From NCBI RefSeq assembly GCF_002288925.2, contig NW_022098043.1, forward strand, positions 6,062,901 to 6,126,900: a stretch of DNA of 64,000 nt. Direction: 5' to 3'. Every line of letters starts with the position of its first letter. Positions within the stretch are counted from its first letter, which is position 1. The DNA comes from Delphinapterus leucas. Its lineage: Eukaryota; Chordata; Mammalia; Artiodactyla; Monodontidae. The translations under genes and the position numbers were made by a program. Below are positions 1-11,486 of this stretch, piece after piece. A model generated the notes under the pieces. It made no database searches. It saw only the letters and a list, made by a program, of their open reading frames with translations, and had not been told where the DNA came from.

Positions 1-33
1 GTACGACTAAAAAAGCAGCAGTATATTCTTGCC

Positions 34-245
34 AACAGCATGGGCTTTGAGGCAGGAAGGTGTGGGTTCTGATCCTGGTGGGATACTTTCTAGCTCTGTG
101 ACCCTGGGCAAGTCACTAAACCTCTCTGGGTCACACTTCATCTGTAAAATGGGGATACTAGCGGCACCTGCCTTACAGGGTGGCTGGGATGATGATCACC
201 AGCGAGTTCATATGCTAAAAACACTCAGAGCGCAGCACACGTATA
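34..245 (+). repeat. MIR SINE
   Basis: The core is clear in tgtgaccctgggcaagtcac, with tgtaaaatggggatactagc after it. Most of the element is retained. Confidence 0.88.
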
Positions 246-734
246 TGGCTTGGTATCATGATGGCACAGGTGGCCACGTCAAACCCACGTCGTGCTCGTC
301 TGGCCTGGACTGACCCTGTGGAGGGAGCAGGCCTGGTTATATTTATTCTTGGCCCATTCTCACCCTTGGGGGCTGGCTGTGGCATCGAGCGAAGCTGTCG
401 GTCCACAGCGGTATCGATCTTCCTGTCTCTCAGGAAGGCGTGATGCATTTAGCGCATCAGTTGGCTGCCGGTAGATGGTCCCAGCTGGGAGCCAGCCTGC
501 CCGCCTGCAGCTCTGCAAGTGGGTCAGGGAGTTGCAGGAAAAGTAAAACTTCTCAGAGGGGCCCCCTGGATGGTCTGGGGTTCCGGTGGGAGGAAGCCCT
601 CAACAATACCCTGGTAGGAGCCTTGGATTAAGATTAAGGTCCTATTTGGCCCCCGAGTCCACAGGATGACCTCAGGCAAATCACTCAGCCACCATCGGCC
701 CCCTTACTTTAGAGTTTCTGCACCTTGTTCCTAT

Positions 735-910
735 GCATCATCTCACTTGACCCTCACAACAACCCTGGGGGTCAGGCAGAGCACGATTTATCACTCCCAC
801 TTCATGGAGGGGGAAACTGAGGCTCAGAGGGCTCAGCCACAAGCCTGCCCCAGGTCACAGTATGGGGCAGAGGCCTAGCCGAGCCTGGGGTCTGACTCCT
901 CACCCCAGGC
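735..910 (-). repeat. MIR SINE
   Basis: Marked by ggggaaactgaggctcagag, preceded by ctcacaacaaccctgggggt. Confidence 0.85.
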
Positions 911-1056
911 CAACCCCATACAGGTGCCATGGGGAGTCACTGGGTAGCAAGAGTTTTAGCCCAGGAGGTGACACACCCGGACTGTATCACTCTGGTCAGC
1001 GACGTGAAAAAGGCAGTGGGGGCTAGAAAGGAGCCAAGGGGATACAGGAGGGCCAT

Positions 1057-1057
1057 G

Positions 1058-1107
<50 letters not shown>
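1057..1107 (+). repeat. (TG)n microsatellite, about 51 bases
   Basis: Nearly pure TG dinucleotides with one C interruption near the start. It creates artefactual Val-Cys and Thr-His reading frames on both strands. Confidence 0.97.
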
Positions 1108-1109
<2 letters not shown>

Positions 1110-1140
1110 AGACATTCCAGGCAGAGGGAATAGCAAATTG
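1108..1140 (-). repeat. L2 fragment
   Basis: The segment cattccaggcagagggaata matches a conserved L2 3' region; only about 30 bases are recognisable. Confidence 0.6.
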
Positions 1141-1534
1141 AGACAAAAGGTACAGGTGGGTGGGGATAGGGTAGTTCGGCCGATAAAGGCTAGAGGGAAA
1201 AATGCCAGGGGTGGCAATGATGTATGGAAAGGGCAAAGGCAGGACTGGACTTCGACCAGAGAGAACTTTCCATGGGGGCCTAGGCAGGTATGGGCATTCT
1301 GGTCAGCCCATGGCCCCTCCCCCATGACCGGACACGGCAGGGCTGGGCCTCAGGGTCAGGATGGTCTGGTTTGAGGAGGGCTGGCAGGCCAATTACTGCA
1401 GGTCAGGTTTCCACCCAGATAGAGACCCCCAAATCCACACCCAGGAGCAGTAGGGAAAGTGTTAACCAGCCCTAGAGGGGGATGTTCTCTGACTAATCCT
1501 GAGGCGAGATGGGAGGGGGACAATCGGGCCTGCA

Positions 1535-1650
1535 GAAGATGGCAGAAAAGGAGGCCCAGGGAGGTTAAGCAGTTGGTCTCAGGTCACACAGCCTGTGAGT
1601 GGTGAAGCTGGGTTCTAAACTCCGTCCCCCTGCTGCCAGCACCCACACAC
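1535..1650 (-). repeat. MIR fragment
   Basis: Contains gcccagggaggttaagcagt and caggtcacacagcctgtgag. Confidence 0.8.
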
Positions 1651-2169
1651 CTTCTGCTCCTCAGAACAGCAGATGTCCTGAGGGGCTTGGCGGCTTCCCA
1701 GGCTGAGTCCTTGGAGAGCAAGCTGGGAGCTCACGCTGCCAGGAGCTCCACCTCCAGTGCTACCCAGGGCTCTCAGCATGCTTCCGCCCCAGGCCCCAAC
1801 ACTGCCTCGGGGACATCAGCCGGGACCTCAAACCACTCTGGAAATCTGTCTTTGCAAACGCAACAGATTCTGGAACCTTTAAATAGTTTTTGGAGCTTCC
1901 AAACAGCTTCCAGGACTGACAAATTGCTTCCAAAATGTTCAAATGCCTTTGGAATCTTTAAACAGCCCTTGAGACTTGGACCAAAATTGAGAGCCAAGGA
2001 GGGCCTGGGGCCAAGGCAGGGCTCAGGCCGCCTTCCCAGCCCGCAAGCTCTCCTCCAAATGCGGGCTGGCTGCACCCAGCCTTGGCCTGAAGTGGGGCCC
2101 AGCCACACCTTGGGTCTGCCTCCTGGTAGCCCATAAGCACTGGGCTCAGAGTAGGGGGCGATCAGGCTT

Positions 2170-2252
2170 CACCTGGCCTCTACCTGGTTCGGTGACCTTG
2201 GGCAAATCACCTTTCGCTGGGCCTTGGGCCATTTACAAAATGGGATTTCTGT
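2170..2252 (+). repeat. MIR fragment
   Basis: gtgaccttgggcaaatcacc and ccatttacaaaatgggattt identify the core; both ends are missing. Confidence 0.75.
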
Positions 2253-2929
2253 GTGAGAGTTTTAGGGCTGCGGGTGTGCAACCAATCTTTGGGATGCAAA
2301 TCCAGCCCTCCCACCACCCGGCTTTAGCTGTCCAGATTCCAAGGGTGGTGGGCTGGGGAAAAGCACTGCTTCATCGGGACAGTGGTGGGGCGGGGGTGGG
2401 GGGGTGGGAAGCAGGCACATGGGGGGCTGAGAGAGGAGCCCCCAGCCCACAGAGCTCTGCCGCCAATGAAGTGGACTCGACCTCTTCACTTTCCATGGGA
2501 GGTGGATTTAAACCCCCGACTCCTTGCCCTCAACAAGCATCTATCTCCTCAGGAAAGGCCTCTGTGGGTGCCCCACCCAGCGTGGCGCCGGCCCCAGCAC
2601 CTGGCAGCCTTCACGCGTGGCCACAGAGGGCGGCCGCTTTCAGCCACCCAGAGCCGTCTCCATGGTGACGGGCACAGAGCCGAGCTGGGCTTTTGAAGAA
2701 CGCTCATAAAGGCGCAAACTTACCCCAGATGAGCCGGCGTGCATTTGTGAAGCAAAACATCTCAGGCCAGCCCCATGCCTTGTAAACCACAGCTGCCAGT
2801 GGCCTCAGCTGGGCTGGGGAACACGGTTTCTGGGCTGCTGCGCTTGGTGCTCCTGCTTCCTCCCAGTATCCTGGGGCCCTACTCAGGCCCATCTACCCTA
2901 CCATGGTAACTTTGGAAATAGATGCACCT

Positions 2930-3100
2930 TCGCTGGATTCGGCTTCTTGGCTGTGTGACTTTGAGCAAGTGCATTCACCTCTCTGAGCCTCAGTGTCCTC
3001 ACCCTTAAAGTGGGCACGAGGAGGCTACAAAGACGCGCTGTAAGGAGGACTGACTGAGATGGACAGAAAGGGCATAGCATGGTGCAAAGTAGGTGCTGGT
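2930..3100 (+). repeat. MIR SINE
   Basis: ctgtgtgactttgagcaagt leads into cacctctctgagcctcagtg, and the 3' part is recognisable to gcaaagtaggtgctg. Confidence 0.85.
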
Positions 3101-3314
3101 TTCCCTGCACTTGCCCCCCATCCCCGCCTTTCAGCATCACCCCTGCATAGGTGCATAGGGCCACCTCCTCCTGGCAGCGTCAGGGGCCCCTTCCTCCTGC
3201 TCCCACGGCACCCTCTAATGTCCACCTGCATTACAGGACTCAGCGCACTGAACTGCAACAGTCTGTTTACCTATTTCCCAGGTAAGCTTGAATAACTGAC
3301 ACTGCGCTCTACTA

Positions 3315-3390
3315 TCTTCGCTGAGCCAGGTTCATGGTTGGCACTCAACGGGTCCTCAATGAATAAATAAGAACAAACGAATAAACGTGG
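3315..3390 (+). repeat. L2 3' terminus
   Basis: ggttggcactcaacgggtcctcaatgaataaataag-like order (shown in parts: ggcactcaacgggtcctcaa) resembles the L2 3' end; it is short. Confidence 0.55.
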
Positions 3391-3584
3391 TGATGATCCC
3401 TTCTGAAACTCAGGTCTAGGGGTGTGGTCTAGGGAGTGCCAGGGGGCATATTTCAGGGTGGGGGGTGGAGGTGGTGAGGGTAGAGTAGAAGACTGGTAAC
3501 TGACACAAGACCAGCCATGGTGCCCTGTGTGCTTCTCTGCGGAGGGCTCTGGACGTGAAGGCTCCCTGACTTCTCCCACTGAAG

Positions 3585-3680
3585 CTTCCATTTTGCAGGG
3601 GAGGAAATCAAGTTTCAGGGGGGTGAATTCACTTGCTGGGGTCACATGGCCAGGGGACAGGGATGCCGGCACTCATGCAC
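3585..3680 (-). repeat. MIR fragment
   Basis: Diverged core: ccattttgcaggggaggaaa followed by cttgctggggtcacatggcc. Confidence 0.65.
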
Positions 3681-4034
3681 TTCATCTGGGAAAATCTGGG
3701 CATGCCCACCTATCCCCCAAGGCCTATGATGCCTGCTGCTGACCTTGCTTCCGGCTGGCACTCCCATCTCTCCCCCTCTTCTTCCCTTCACCAGCACGCA
3801 CCTCAAATGCAGTGTGGAGGTCACCCTCCTGTGGCACAGGCCCCTCAGGCCCTCATGAGGAGCCAGACTGCACCCTGGAGCTGGCACTGAGCTGTCCCCA
3901 CCCCCAGTCTCTGATCTCTGATGCCCGACTTCAACCCATTTTTCTTGATCCCACCCCTGACGCCTCCTCTAAACCTTCATTCCAGGCTCCAAATTATCTG
4001 AAATGCCCCACCCAGAATGACCTACTTCACCAGG

Positions 4035-4225
4035 CAGTGCCCCTGAAGACAAAAGACCCAGGGTTTGAATTCTGGTCCTGCCACTTACGAGATGTATGTC
4101 AGTAACTTCGACAAGCTACTGAATCTCTCTGAGCCTGGGTTTCCTCTCCTGGAAAAGAGGACCTGCCTGACAGGTTATTGTGAGGATGGGGCGGCGAGCT
4201 GATGCGCGTGGACGCGCTTTGTAAC
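4035..4225 (+). repeat. MIR SINE
   Basis: gggtttgaattctggtcctg, then ccacttacgagatgtatgtc, then ctgaatctctctgagcctgg. Nearly the full core is present. Confidence 0.88.
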
Positions 4226-4439
4226 AGAAGAGCACTGGGTAGGTGATGGGCTTGAATGAAAGAACTATAATGGATTATAGTGTTGAACCATAACTTAAGT
4301 ACATAACAAATATGCCTAATTATCATAAATTACAAACAATCAAACAAAAGGGTACTAGATGTCAGCAGCCGACTGGGGGCTTTGGGGCGATGGAAGAAAA
4401 ACATATAATGTAGATACCAGCGCCTGTGCCCAGTGAGTG

Positions 4440-4560
4440 TGGTCTGCGGTCATTCACTCATCCCTTTGTCCATCAAGTCTGTCCATCCACCAATCCATCA
4501 ATCTGGCCATTCTACCAACACTCGTCAAACTCCTGCTGGGTGCAGGGTGCTTGCAAAGTC
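4440..4560 (-). repeat. L2 end plus short ATCC-rich tract
   Basis: cattcactcatccctttgtc and ccatccaccaatccatcaat form a degenerate tetranucleotide tract, followed by actcctgctgggtgcagggt of L2 type. Confidence 0.55.
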
Positions 4561-4654
4561 TCAGATGGGGTGAGGAGAACATTACTCCCACCTACGATGG
4601 AAATTGATATCAGCTTCTGTTCATGGAGCCCCAAGGATGCCAGGCTCGTTCCCA

Positions 4655-4745
4655 GTCCTCCTTTAATCCTCACACCCACTCATTTTATGGGTGAGCACAC
4701 TGAGGTTCAGGGGGGATGAGACCAAGATCCAGGGACTTGGAAGAC
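4655..4745 (-). repeat. MIR fragment
   Basis: ttttatgggtgagcacactg followed by aggttcaggggggatgagac. Confidence 0.7.
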
Positions 4746-5274
4746 CTTTCTCACCTCAGTGCCACATCCCTCTCTCCTGTTGGCTGGCCCTGAAGTCCCC
4801 TCCTGCTTTCACTGGCAACACCATCTCATGTGTTTTATGATCACTTCACTCTCCACAGCCCCTGCTCCCAACTTCCTTGATTCTGAAAGACAACCCCCCC
4901 CACCACCACCCCAGCAACTCAATCGGGTGGGTCTGGCACCTCTGAGTACCAACCATGCATCTCCCCACCTCCCCAGCTTCCAAGGGCTCATAATTTCCAT
5001 CTCCAAACGTTCCTTATTAATTTTCTTACAAAATGTGTTCCATGATTTCACCGACATCACTGCTGCCACTACGAGTGGCAGCCTTGCGGAAAATCCCCAG
5101 GTGGGCCTGAAGGCCCCCCAGTAGCTCTGTGTGCCCATCTCACCCCCACCCCCACTGGCAGGGCTGAAGTTTCATTGCTCCCTCAAGGCTGTCTTCTCTC
5201 CCTCGCCAGGCAGGACATCTGGGGCAAGGCGGTGCTGAACTGGTGGTGCCTAAATTTGCCATTATTTCATACTC

Positions 5275-5410
5275 CTCTCAATATCCAGAGAGGTAGGTGC
5301 CACGCCTGCATTTTACAATGTCCAGGGGTGCAGAGAAGTGGACTGACTTGCCCTGGGCCACACAGCTAAGCAGGGCTAGGCCTGGGATGTTAAGCCTGGA
5401 CCTGACCCGC
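5275..5410 (-). repeat. MIR SINE
   Basis: gcagagaagtggactgactt and gccacacagctaagcagggc mark the core. Confidence 0.8.
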
Positions 5411-5831
5411 AGGCTCATTCCCCTCGCCCTCCTGTACGTGGTTTTTACCCTCCACTCCCAGTGCCCAGGCTGGGTTATTTTTAGCCTCTATCTCACCCGG
5501 GCCACCCACGAGGACAGACTGGCTTAGGGACAGGCATGCTGAGAGTGATATTGAGGGGAAAAGATGACACTATGGCCTGGACATCCCAAGTGTGGCAGGG
5601 CTAATGGGGCCGACGCTGCCTTGCTCTGTGGTCCTGGTCATCAGGGTGCGAGGGGTCAGACGTGGGGCAGATAGAAAAGCAGAGTTCACAAGTGTTGGAG
5701 CTGAACTTGGCCCTCAGGGATCTCCTAGGCTAGCAGTGTTCAAGCACAGGATGGCTGGGCCCTTCCTTAGACCAACAGCATCAGAAATGGGACTGGGGGC
5801 CCAGGTGATTCTCATATACTCTTGGGGCTAA

Positions 5832-5972
5832 GAAGCATTCATCTACTCCCACACCCCACCGCTGTACAGATGAGAAAATGGAGGCTCAGAGAGGCCAAAG
5901 AGCTCACCCAGGGTCACACAGCAAGCGGGTTTTCAAGCTATGGCCAGACCCTGTTTCTTCTGACTCCCTAAT
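5832..5972 (-). repeat. MIR SINE
   Basis: tgtacagatgagaaaatgga with gctcagagaggccaaagagc and cagggtcacacagcaagcgg. Confidence 0.88.
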
Positions 5973-6429
5973 TTAGGCCCTGTCACCTCACCCCAAAGGC
6001 AGGGGATAGGGCATTTTAATAAAAGGCCACTCGGGGGCTGTCAGTGGTCTGAGTGGGTTTGGGGAGGGGAACTTGGGGCTGCCAGAGCCCCTGCCCAAAT
6101 ATATACCCTCTTTGGTGTGTCAGGATGTCTGAACGTCCCCCATTTGAGGTTTCCCAGCTTTGAGGTGGGATGACAGGGACTAAGTGACACATCAGGGGAG
6201 ATAGGGTGACAAGGAATAAGAAGGGGCCTGGATGGGGATGGGACAGGAGGCAGAGAGGCTGGAAGATAAATTTCCTGCCTTGACAGCTCTGCTGGGGACG
6301 GTCATCATGGGAAGTCCCCAAACTTCCTGCCCCCATCCCCATCCACTGGGAAATATCCACGAGGCAGAGCTTCCTCACTCATTCTCTCAGGGAACTCTGG
6401 GATGCAGAGGTTAAGGGTCACTGGAGACC

Positions 6430-6532
6430 TCTGGTTTAGTTCCATCTTAGACTTCTGGGGAGACTGAGGGCCAGAGAGAAGTGACTTGCCCCAGGTTGCA
6501 GAGTGAGTGAGTAATGCCTGACTTGAGGGTTG
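6430..6532 (-). repeat. MIR fragment
   Basis: gagactgagggccagagaga then agtgacttgccccaggttgc. Confidence 0.78.
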
Positions 6533-6799
6533 GGAGAGGACAGGTGGATCTGTAGCTCCTGGAAGACAGCAAGGAGGAGGTGACTCAGTGGACAAGCAAC
6601 CAGCTTGGCCCCCGCTACTGCTCCCCCCGCCAGCCACCATGAGATCAAAATGAGGCCCAGGGGACAGGAGAAAGGGCCGGAGGAATGGGGAACTCCTACC
6701 GTGTGGTACTGGGTGAGGGGTGCCCTAGGATGGCATCAGCAATCAGGCTCCCTTTCCCACCTCCTGTGCCTCTTCTCTTTGGCTAGTACCCAGGTCCCC

Positions 6800-7230
6800 A
6801 CAAGAGCTGCCCAGTCCAACCTGCTTGGCCAGACCTTCAAGGTCCTTTGTCATTTGTCCCCAACTGTCTTCTCTGCCTCCTGCCCCACCCAACGATCTTA
6901 CCAAACACCAGACTGAACTCTGAACACTACCCTAGCACACAAAGCACTGTAGTGTCCATGCTGAATTCTCCCCCAGGAATGCTCTTTGGCCTATCTTCAC
7001 CTGGTAGACTCCTATTCAGCCTTCAAAGCCCAAAACAAGGTTTGTTTCCTCCATGAAGCCTTGCCCCATCATCAGAACCAATTTGAGCTGGCCAGATCTT
7101 CTTGGGCTCATGCACTGTACAGCACATACCTCTAACATGGTGCTTCCCAAGGCAGGAATGGGGTCTCAGGTTCTTACTCTTCTCTGTGCCTGACATGGAG
7201 TAGGTACACAGCACATACTGGATCTGCTCT
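6800..7230 (+). repeat. L2 3' region
   Basis: cccccaggaatgctctttgg, cctccatgaagccttgcccc and tgcctgacatggagtaggta occur in L2 order. Confidence 0.7.
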
Positions 7231-7294
7231 TGCCCCTGGCTCTTCCTTGGTGACTAATACAGCGCTACGTACATTCAAAGACCAGGAAAGAGAC

Positions 7295-7470
7295 CTATTC
7301 TATGGCAAGAAGCAGAAGTTTGGAGTCAGACCTGAATTCAAATCCCAGCTCCCCTGGGTGACCTGTGAGATGTCCCCTAACCTTGTTGGGCTTCAGTCTC
7401 TTCATCTGTAAAACGACAATAACCATGTCTACCTTGCAGAGAAAAGGTGAGGATTCAACATGGTAACCCA
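7295..7470 (+). repeat. MIR SINE
   Basis: tttggagtcagacctgaatt, cttcagtctcttcatctgta and acgacaataaccatgtctac retain both halves. Confidence 0.88.
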
Positions 7471-7491
7471 GGTAAGGACAAAAATGAATGA

Positions 7492-7545
7492 CTATACATA
7501 TATGTTATATATATACATATTACTATATAATACACTAATAAGAAT
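7492..7545. repeat. AT-rich low-complexity tract
   Basis: Alternating TA/AT steps (tatatgttatatatatacat) follow the MIR directly and may be its degenerated tail. Confidence 0.8.
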
Positions 7546-8114
7546 GAATAAAGACCCAAGTTCCCTGGAAACTCATTCTCAGGCACTGATCCCTTGGAAA
7601 AACATCTTAGGAGGATTTCCGTCTGATCTGTACTCATCTCTGCACCCCAGCCTAAGCTCCACTTAATTGTCTTGCTCTGAGGGTGCCGAGTATTTACTCC
7701 AGGCCAGCTGGTGCCTGGAAACCACCAATTGCTGGGGAGCAGCTCGTTAATTTTCCCGACTCTGCACACAGACCCTGCAGCTTCTGCAACTCATCTTGGG
7801 AAACTGAGTGGAGCGGGTCAGGCCAGGGCCAGGGGTCGCAGGAAGTGGGGCTGGGGGTGCCAGGGGACTTGAAAGGGCCTGCAGAGGCACCACTGGGAAG
7901 CTGTCCAGGCTGAAGGAAGTGGGCCCAGAGCTGCCGAAAGGTAGATGGATCCCAGGCCCAGCCTAGCCCTGCTGGCTCTAAGCTATTGGGTCTCCACTGT
8001 TGGGGGGGGAAGCCAGGGCCTCATAGCGAGGCTGGATGCACACGAGCCCTCGGGGTGGCCAGCTCTGGGGGCCAGGAGGTCCCTTGCCAGTGGAGGAGAG
8101 GGAGTGCGGCATAG

Positions 8115-8351
8115 CGACTGAGGGCGTGACTCTGGGGCAAGGTTCCTTGGGTTTGGATTCTGGCCCCGAAAATTAGTGATGTGTGCTCTAGGGTCAGTTA
8201 CTTAACTTCTCTGTGCCTCAACTTCCCCCTCTGGAAAATGAGAAGAAGAAGAAAAATACCCATGTCATGGGGGTGTTGTGGGACTTACATATTAAGAGCT
8301 TAGAACTGTGCCTAGTACGTGAATATCACTCAGTAAATGTTAAGCTTTTAT
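8115..8351 (+). repeat. MIR SINE, near full length
   Basis: gtttggattctggccccgaa through gtcagttacttaacttctct to cctagtacgtgaatatcact. Its 3' end is the insertion site of the 8352 SINE. Confidence 0.9.
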
Positions 8352-8642
8352 TTTTTTAATTAATTAATTAATTATTTTTGGCTGTGTTGGGTCTTCGTTT
8401 ATGTGCGAGGGCTTTCTCTAGTTGTGGCAAGCGGGGGCCACTCTTCATCGCGGTGCGCGGGCCTCTCACTATCGCGGCTTCTCTTGTTGCAGAGCACAGG
8501 CTCCAGACGCGCAGGCTCAGTAGTTGTGGCTCACGGGCCTAGTTGCCATGCGGCATGTGGGATCCTCCCAGACCAGGGCTCGAACCCATGTCCCCTGCAT
8601 TGGCAGGCAGATTCTCAACCACTGCGCCACCAGGGAAGCCCC
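8352..8642 (-). mobile_element. CHR-type SINE, long form, minus strand
   Basis: The plus strand begins with a (TTAA)n-type tail complement, then ttggctgtgttgggtcttcg, and ends gcgccaccagggaagccc, the reverse of the tRNA-derived head. Imperfect duplications taagcttttat (8341-8351) and taagctattat (8643-8653) flank it. The target was the extreme 3' end of the MIR at 8115. Confidence 0.93.
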
Positions 8643-8889
8643 TAAGCTATTATTATTATACCTTCCTCCCCATTTGGAAGCATCTTACTTGGAAATTCTC
8701 ATCTGCAATTGTGAGCCTGGACTTGACTCTTCAGTGACACATACATTTCATCACACATGCCAGCTCCAAGGAGTCTGCCTGGAGTCCTTCTGGACTGAGT
8801 GGAAAAGTGTGGTGAAGGATTTATGATGTCTGTCCTGGGCCTGGGAAGGGAGAGTGGTGGCCAGTAAGCCTCTCACATGCCTTTGCTGG

Positions 8890-9290
8890 GACATTTCATT
8901 TGCTCAGATATTTATTAAGCTCCTGCCTGGGTCAGGACTGGGCAAGGCCCCAGACTACAAAGGTGAGCAAAAACAGACACGGTTTCCCACTAGAGTCAAG
9001 AGTCCAGTGGGGGGCTTCCCTGGTGGCGCAGTGGTTGAGAGTCTGCCTGCCGATGCAGGGGACGCGGGTTCGTGCCCCGGTCCGGGAAGATCCCACATGC
9101 CGCGGAGCGGCTGGGCCCGTGAGCCATGGCCGCTGAGCCTGCGCGTCCGGAGCCTGTGCTCCGCAACGGGAGAGGCCACAACAGTGAGAGGCCCGCGTAC
9201 CGCCAAAAAAAAAAAAAAAAAGAGTCCAGCGGGGAAGACCTTCATTGGCTGATTGCAGTGCTGCATTCAGAGGGCGGTCACGCTCTCTTT
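8890..9290 (-). repeat. L2 copy split by the 9013 SINE
   Basis: tcagatatttattaagctcc and gggcaaggccccagactaca precede the SINE; gcggggaagaccttcattgg continues after it. Confidence 0.78.
9013..9220 (+). mobile_element. Cetacean CHR-type SINE, young short form
   Basis: It starts gggcttccctggtggcgcag and contains a tRNA-like A box (ggcgcagtggttgagag) and B box (gggttcgtgcccc). It ends gaggcccgcgtaccgcc followed by an A tail of about 17. It is flanked by 14-base target duplications, agagtccagtgggg (8999-9012) and agagtccagcgggg (9221-9234). It sits inside an L2 copy, which resumes after it. The low divergence and CpG retention mark a recent, cetacean-lineage insertion. Confidence 0.95.
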
Positions 9291-9385
9291 CCAGCACTAT
9301 TTTGCTGTGTGACCTTAGACTAGTCACTCAGCCCACCTGGGCTCCTGTTCCCCTTAACCACAGCAGGCACAGTGATCCCTTTCCT
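9290..9385 (+). repeat. MIR fragment
   Basis: tttgctgtgtgaccttagac and agtcactcagcccacctggg mark the core. Confidence 0.75.
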
Positions 9386-9419
9386 GCCTGAACTAGTCAC
9401 CTTTCTTGAAATTGGCTTT

Positions 9420-9735
9420 TCTCTTATGCCTTGACTTTGCCTAGAATGCTCTTGTCCACTGTCCTCTTTTTTGAGAATAACTATTCATCCCTGAGCACCA
9501 GCTCAAATGTTTCCACCTCTCCCTGCAAAGAGCCACTCCCACCCCTGCGCTGCTAGAGAAGTCTGCAAAGCCCTCTGCTATCACAGGGCACTGCCACTGT
9601 GCACGGGTCTGTTCGTGGCAGCTTCCTTTCGACTAGGAGCTCCTGGAGGGCATGGCTGTGTCTGTGCCCTTTTCGACATCCAGAGGGGTCCAAGATTGCC
9701 TGGCACGTGGCACAGGCTCAGTCCATGGAGGCCAA
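9420..9735 (+). repeat. L2 3' region
   Basis: tttgcctagaatgctcttgt, accagctcaaatgtttccac and actaggagctcctggagggc are in L2 order, ending at cctggcacgtggcacaggct. Confidence 0.78.
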
Positions 9736-9799
9736 GGCAGGTGGAGAGCTGGACCAGATGAGCTTTTGAACTCTGAGAGGCTGGGCTCCTAGTATACTT

Positions 9800-9985
9800 A
9801 GATCCAACCAGTATGCTCAGCTCAGAAGGCCTCGTCTTGAATGCTGCTTCTGCTGTTTCCTAGTCGTGCTTGGCCAAGTGACTGAGCCATTCTGAGCCTT
9901 GGCATCTCCGTCTATAATAGAATTATGCTGTGCAGTCAGAGTCTAGCTAGGGTCCCAGCAAATAGCAGGTGCTCAGTAAAAGCCA
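9800..9985 (+). repeat. MIR SINE
   Basis: ttggccaagtgactgagcca then ttctgagccttggcatctcc, with agcaggtgctcagtaaaagc at the 3' end. Confidence 0.78.
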
Positions 9986-10709
9986 TTTCTCCCTTTTCCT
10001 TCCTTCTTAGGGAGCACTTCAGGCCAGCATCTGTGCCCTGCGGTGCCCATGTCAGACACAAAGTTCTGGGAGAAAACACATGGATGGCTCGAATTCTAAG
10101 AAGCAGAGGGGGAGAAAAGAAGGCGGCAAGTCCCTCCAAGGTGCCCCAGCTGGACTTGGCACCCACAGGCTATTCCTCAAAAAGTGAGACTCACGGCCCA
10201 CGTGTGCCAGGCCACCCCAGGGTCCTCGGCTTTCCTCGCTCCCCTGCCTTGCTGGGAAGCGCTCCCATCCTTTCCTTGAGCAGAGGCGCCCGCCTCTTGG
10301 TGCTGCAGCCTGAGTGCTGATAATAAAGGCACCTCTGTGTGCCTCTGGGGAAGCAGGGCTGGGGGTGGCAGTGAGGGGGGCCCACAAAGCTCCCGCAGCT
10401 GTGTGTTTGCAAACAGGGGAGCTGAGCTGTGCAGAGGGGCTGAAAGCACTAATTGTCTTTAATTAAAGGAGGTTGGAGGCAGCACAGGCTTTGACAAAAG
10501 AGATTTCCAGCCTGTTAGCAGCTTCAGCCTGAGCTGGGGCTGGGCCGCCCAGGCGCGCCCCCGGCTTTGTCCCCGCGGGGCCTGGTCCTAAGGAGGGCAC
10601 AGCCAACACCTGCCTGGTGGGGGTGGGGGCAGGGGCCACGCACACGCAGTAGGACCGTGCTGAGGGAGCTGGGCTCCTGGGGCCTGGGAAGATGTCTTCG
10701 TGGTGAAGC

Positions 10710-10830
10710 CCCTCACACTCATTCACTCTCTCAGTAAGCATCACTGAGCACTTGCTATGTGTCGGGACAGCACTCAGAACCGGAGGGACAGAGACGTAAC
10801 AGTCCCTGTGTTTCAAGAACTTCACGTTCA
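10710..10830 (-). repeat. L2 3' end
   Basis: catcactgagcacttgctat and gtgtcgggacagcactcaga match the terminal part of L2. Confidence 0.78.
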
Positions 10831-10837
10831 AAGAGGC

Positions 10838-11085
10838 TGCATGGTCCAGTGACTGCAAGCATGGACTCTGATACCAGCTGGCCTGTTATTGAACCCTGGC
10901 TCTGCTGCTTACTAGCTGTAGGATCTGGAGCAAGTTACTTTACCTTTCTGTGCCTCAGTCTTCCCATCTGTAAAATGGGGATGATAAAAGCAGCACATAC
11001 TTTAGAGGTTGTGTGAGGATCACTGAGTTATCATAAAATGTTTGCTCAGTGCACTTGACAAATATCAACGGTCATTACTCATTCC
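10838..11085 (+). repeat. MIR SINE, near full length
   Basis: catggactctgataccagct, tgctgcttactagctgtagg, cccatctgtaaaatggggat and tttgctcagtgcacttgaca cover the element. Confidence 0.92.
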
Positions 11086-11134
11086 TTCATGCATCCAACT
11101 CTGTACCTAGCTGCAGCCCCCAGAGGCACTCAAT

Positions 11135-11260
11135 GGATGGGAAGAACCCTGGTCTGGGAGTCTGGCTGGGTTCCAGTCCCAGCTGTGCCATTCACTTGCC
11201 ATGCGGCTCCCCAGCCTCAGTTTCCCCACCTGAACAATTAGGGCTGGGCAGGATGGTGTG
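11135..11260 (+). repeat. MIR fragment
   Basis: ggttccagtcccagctgtgc then ccccagcctcagtttcccca. Confidence 0.8.
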
Positions 11261-11486
11261 TGAGGGAGGGTTCTGCAGTGCTCCCTCCAGCATCCTGGGA
11301 ATTGAGGTTCTTCTGAAGAGCCGGCCTTGCTGGGCTCCCGCTGCATACAAATAGGCTCAGCCTCCCACCCAGGGGCAGCTTCCTCAGCTCACGCCATTCT
11401 TTTGTCTTCTCTCCCCAGGCTCACCCTCCCGGGTCCTCAGACACATCTGCAGCCCCCCTAGAAGGCACATATGTACTGGCAATCCC

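Noticed and set aside
9013..9100. tRNA-Glu gene
   Set aside because: A and B boxes are present, but they belong to the head of a CHR SINE with an A tail and target duplications; there is no mature tRNA fold.
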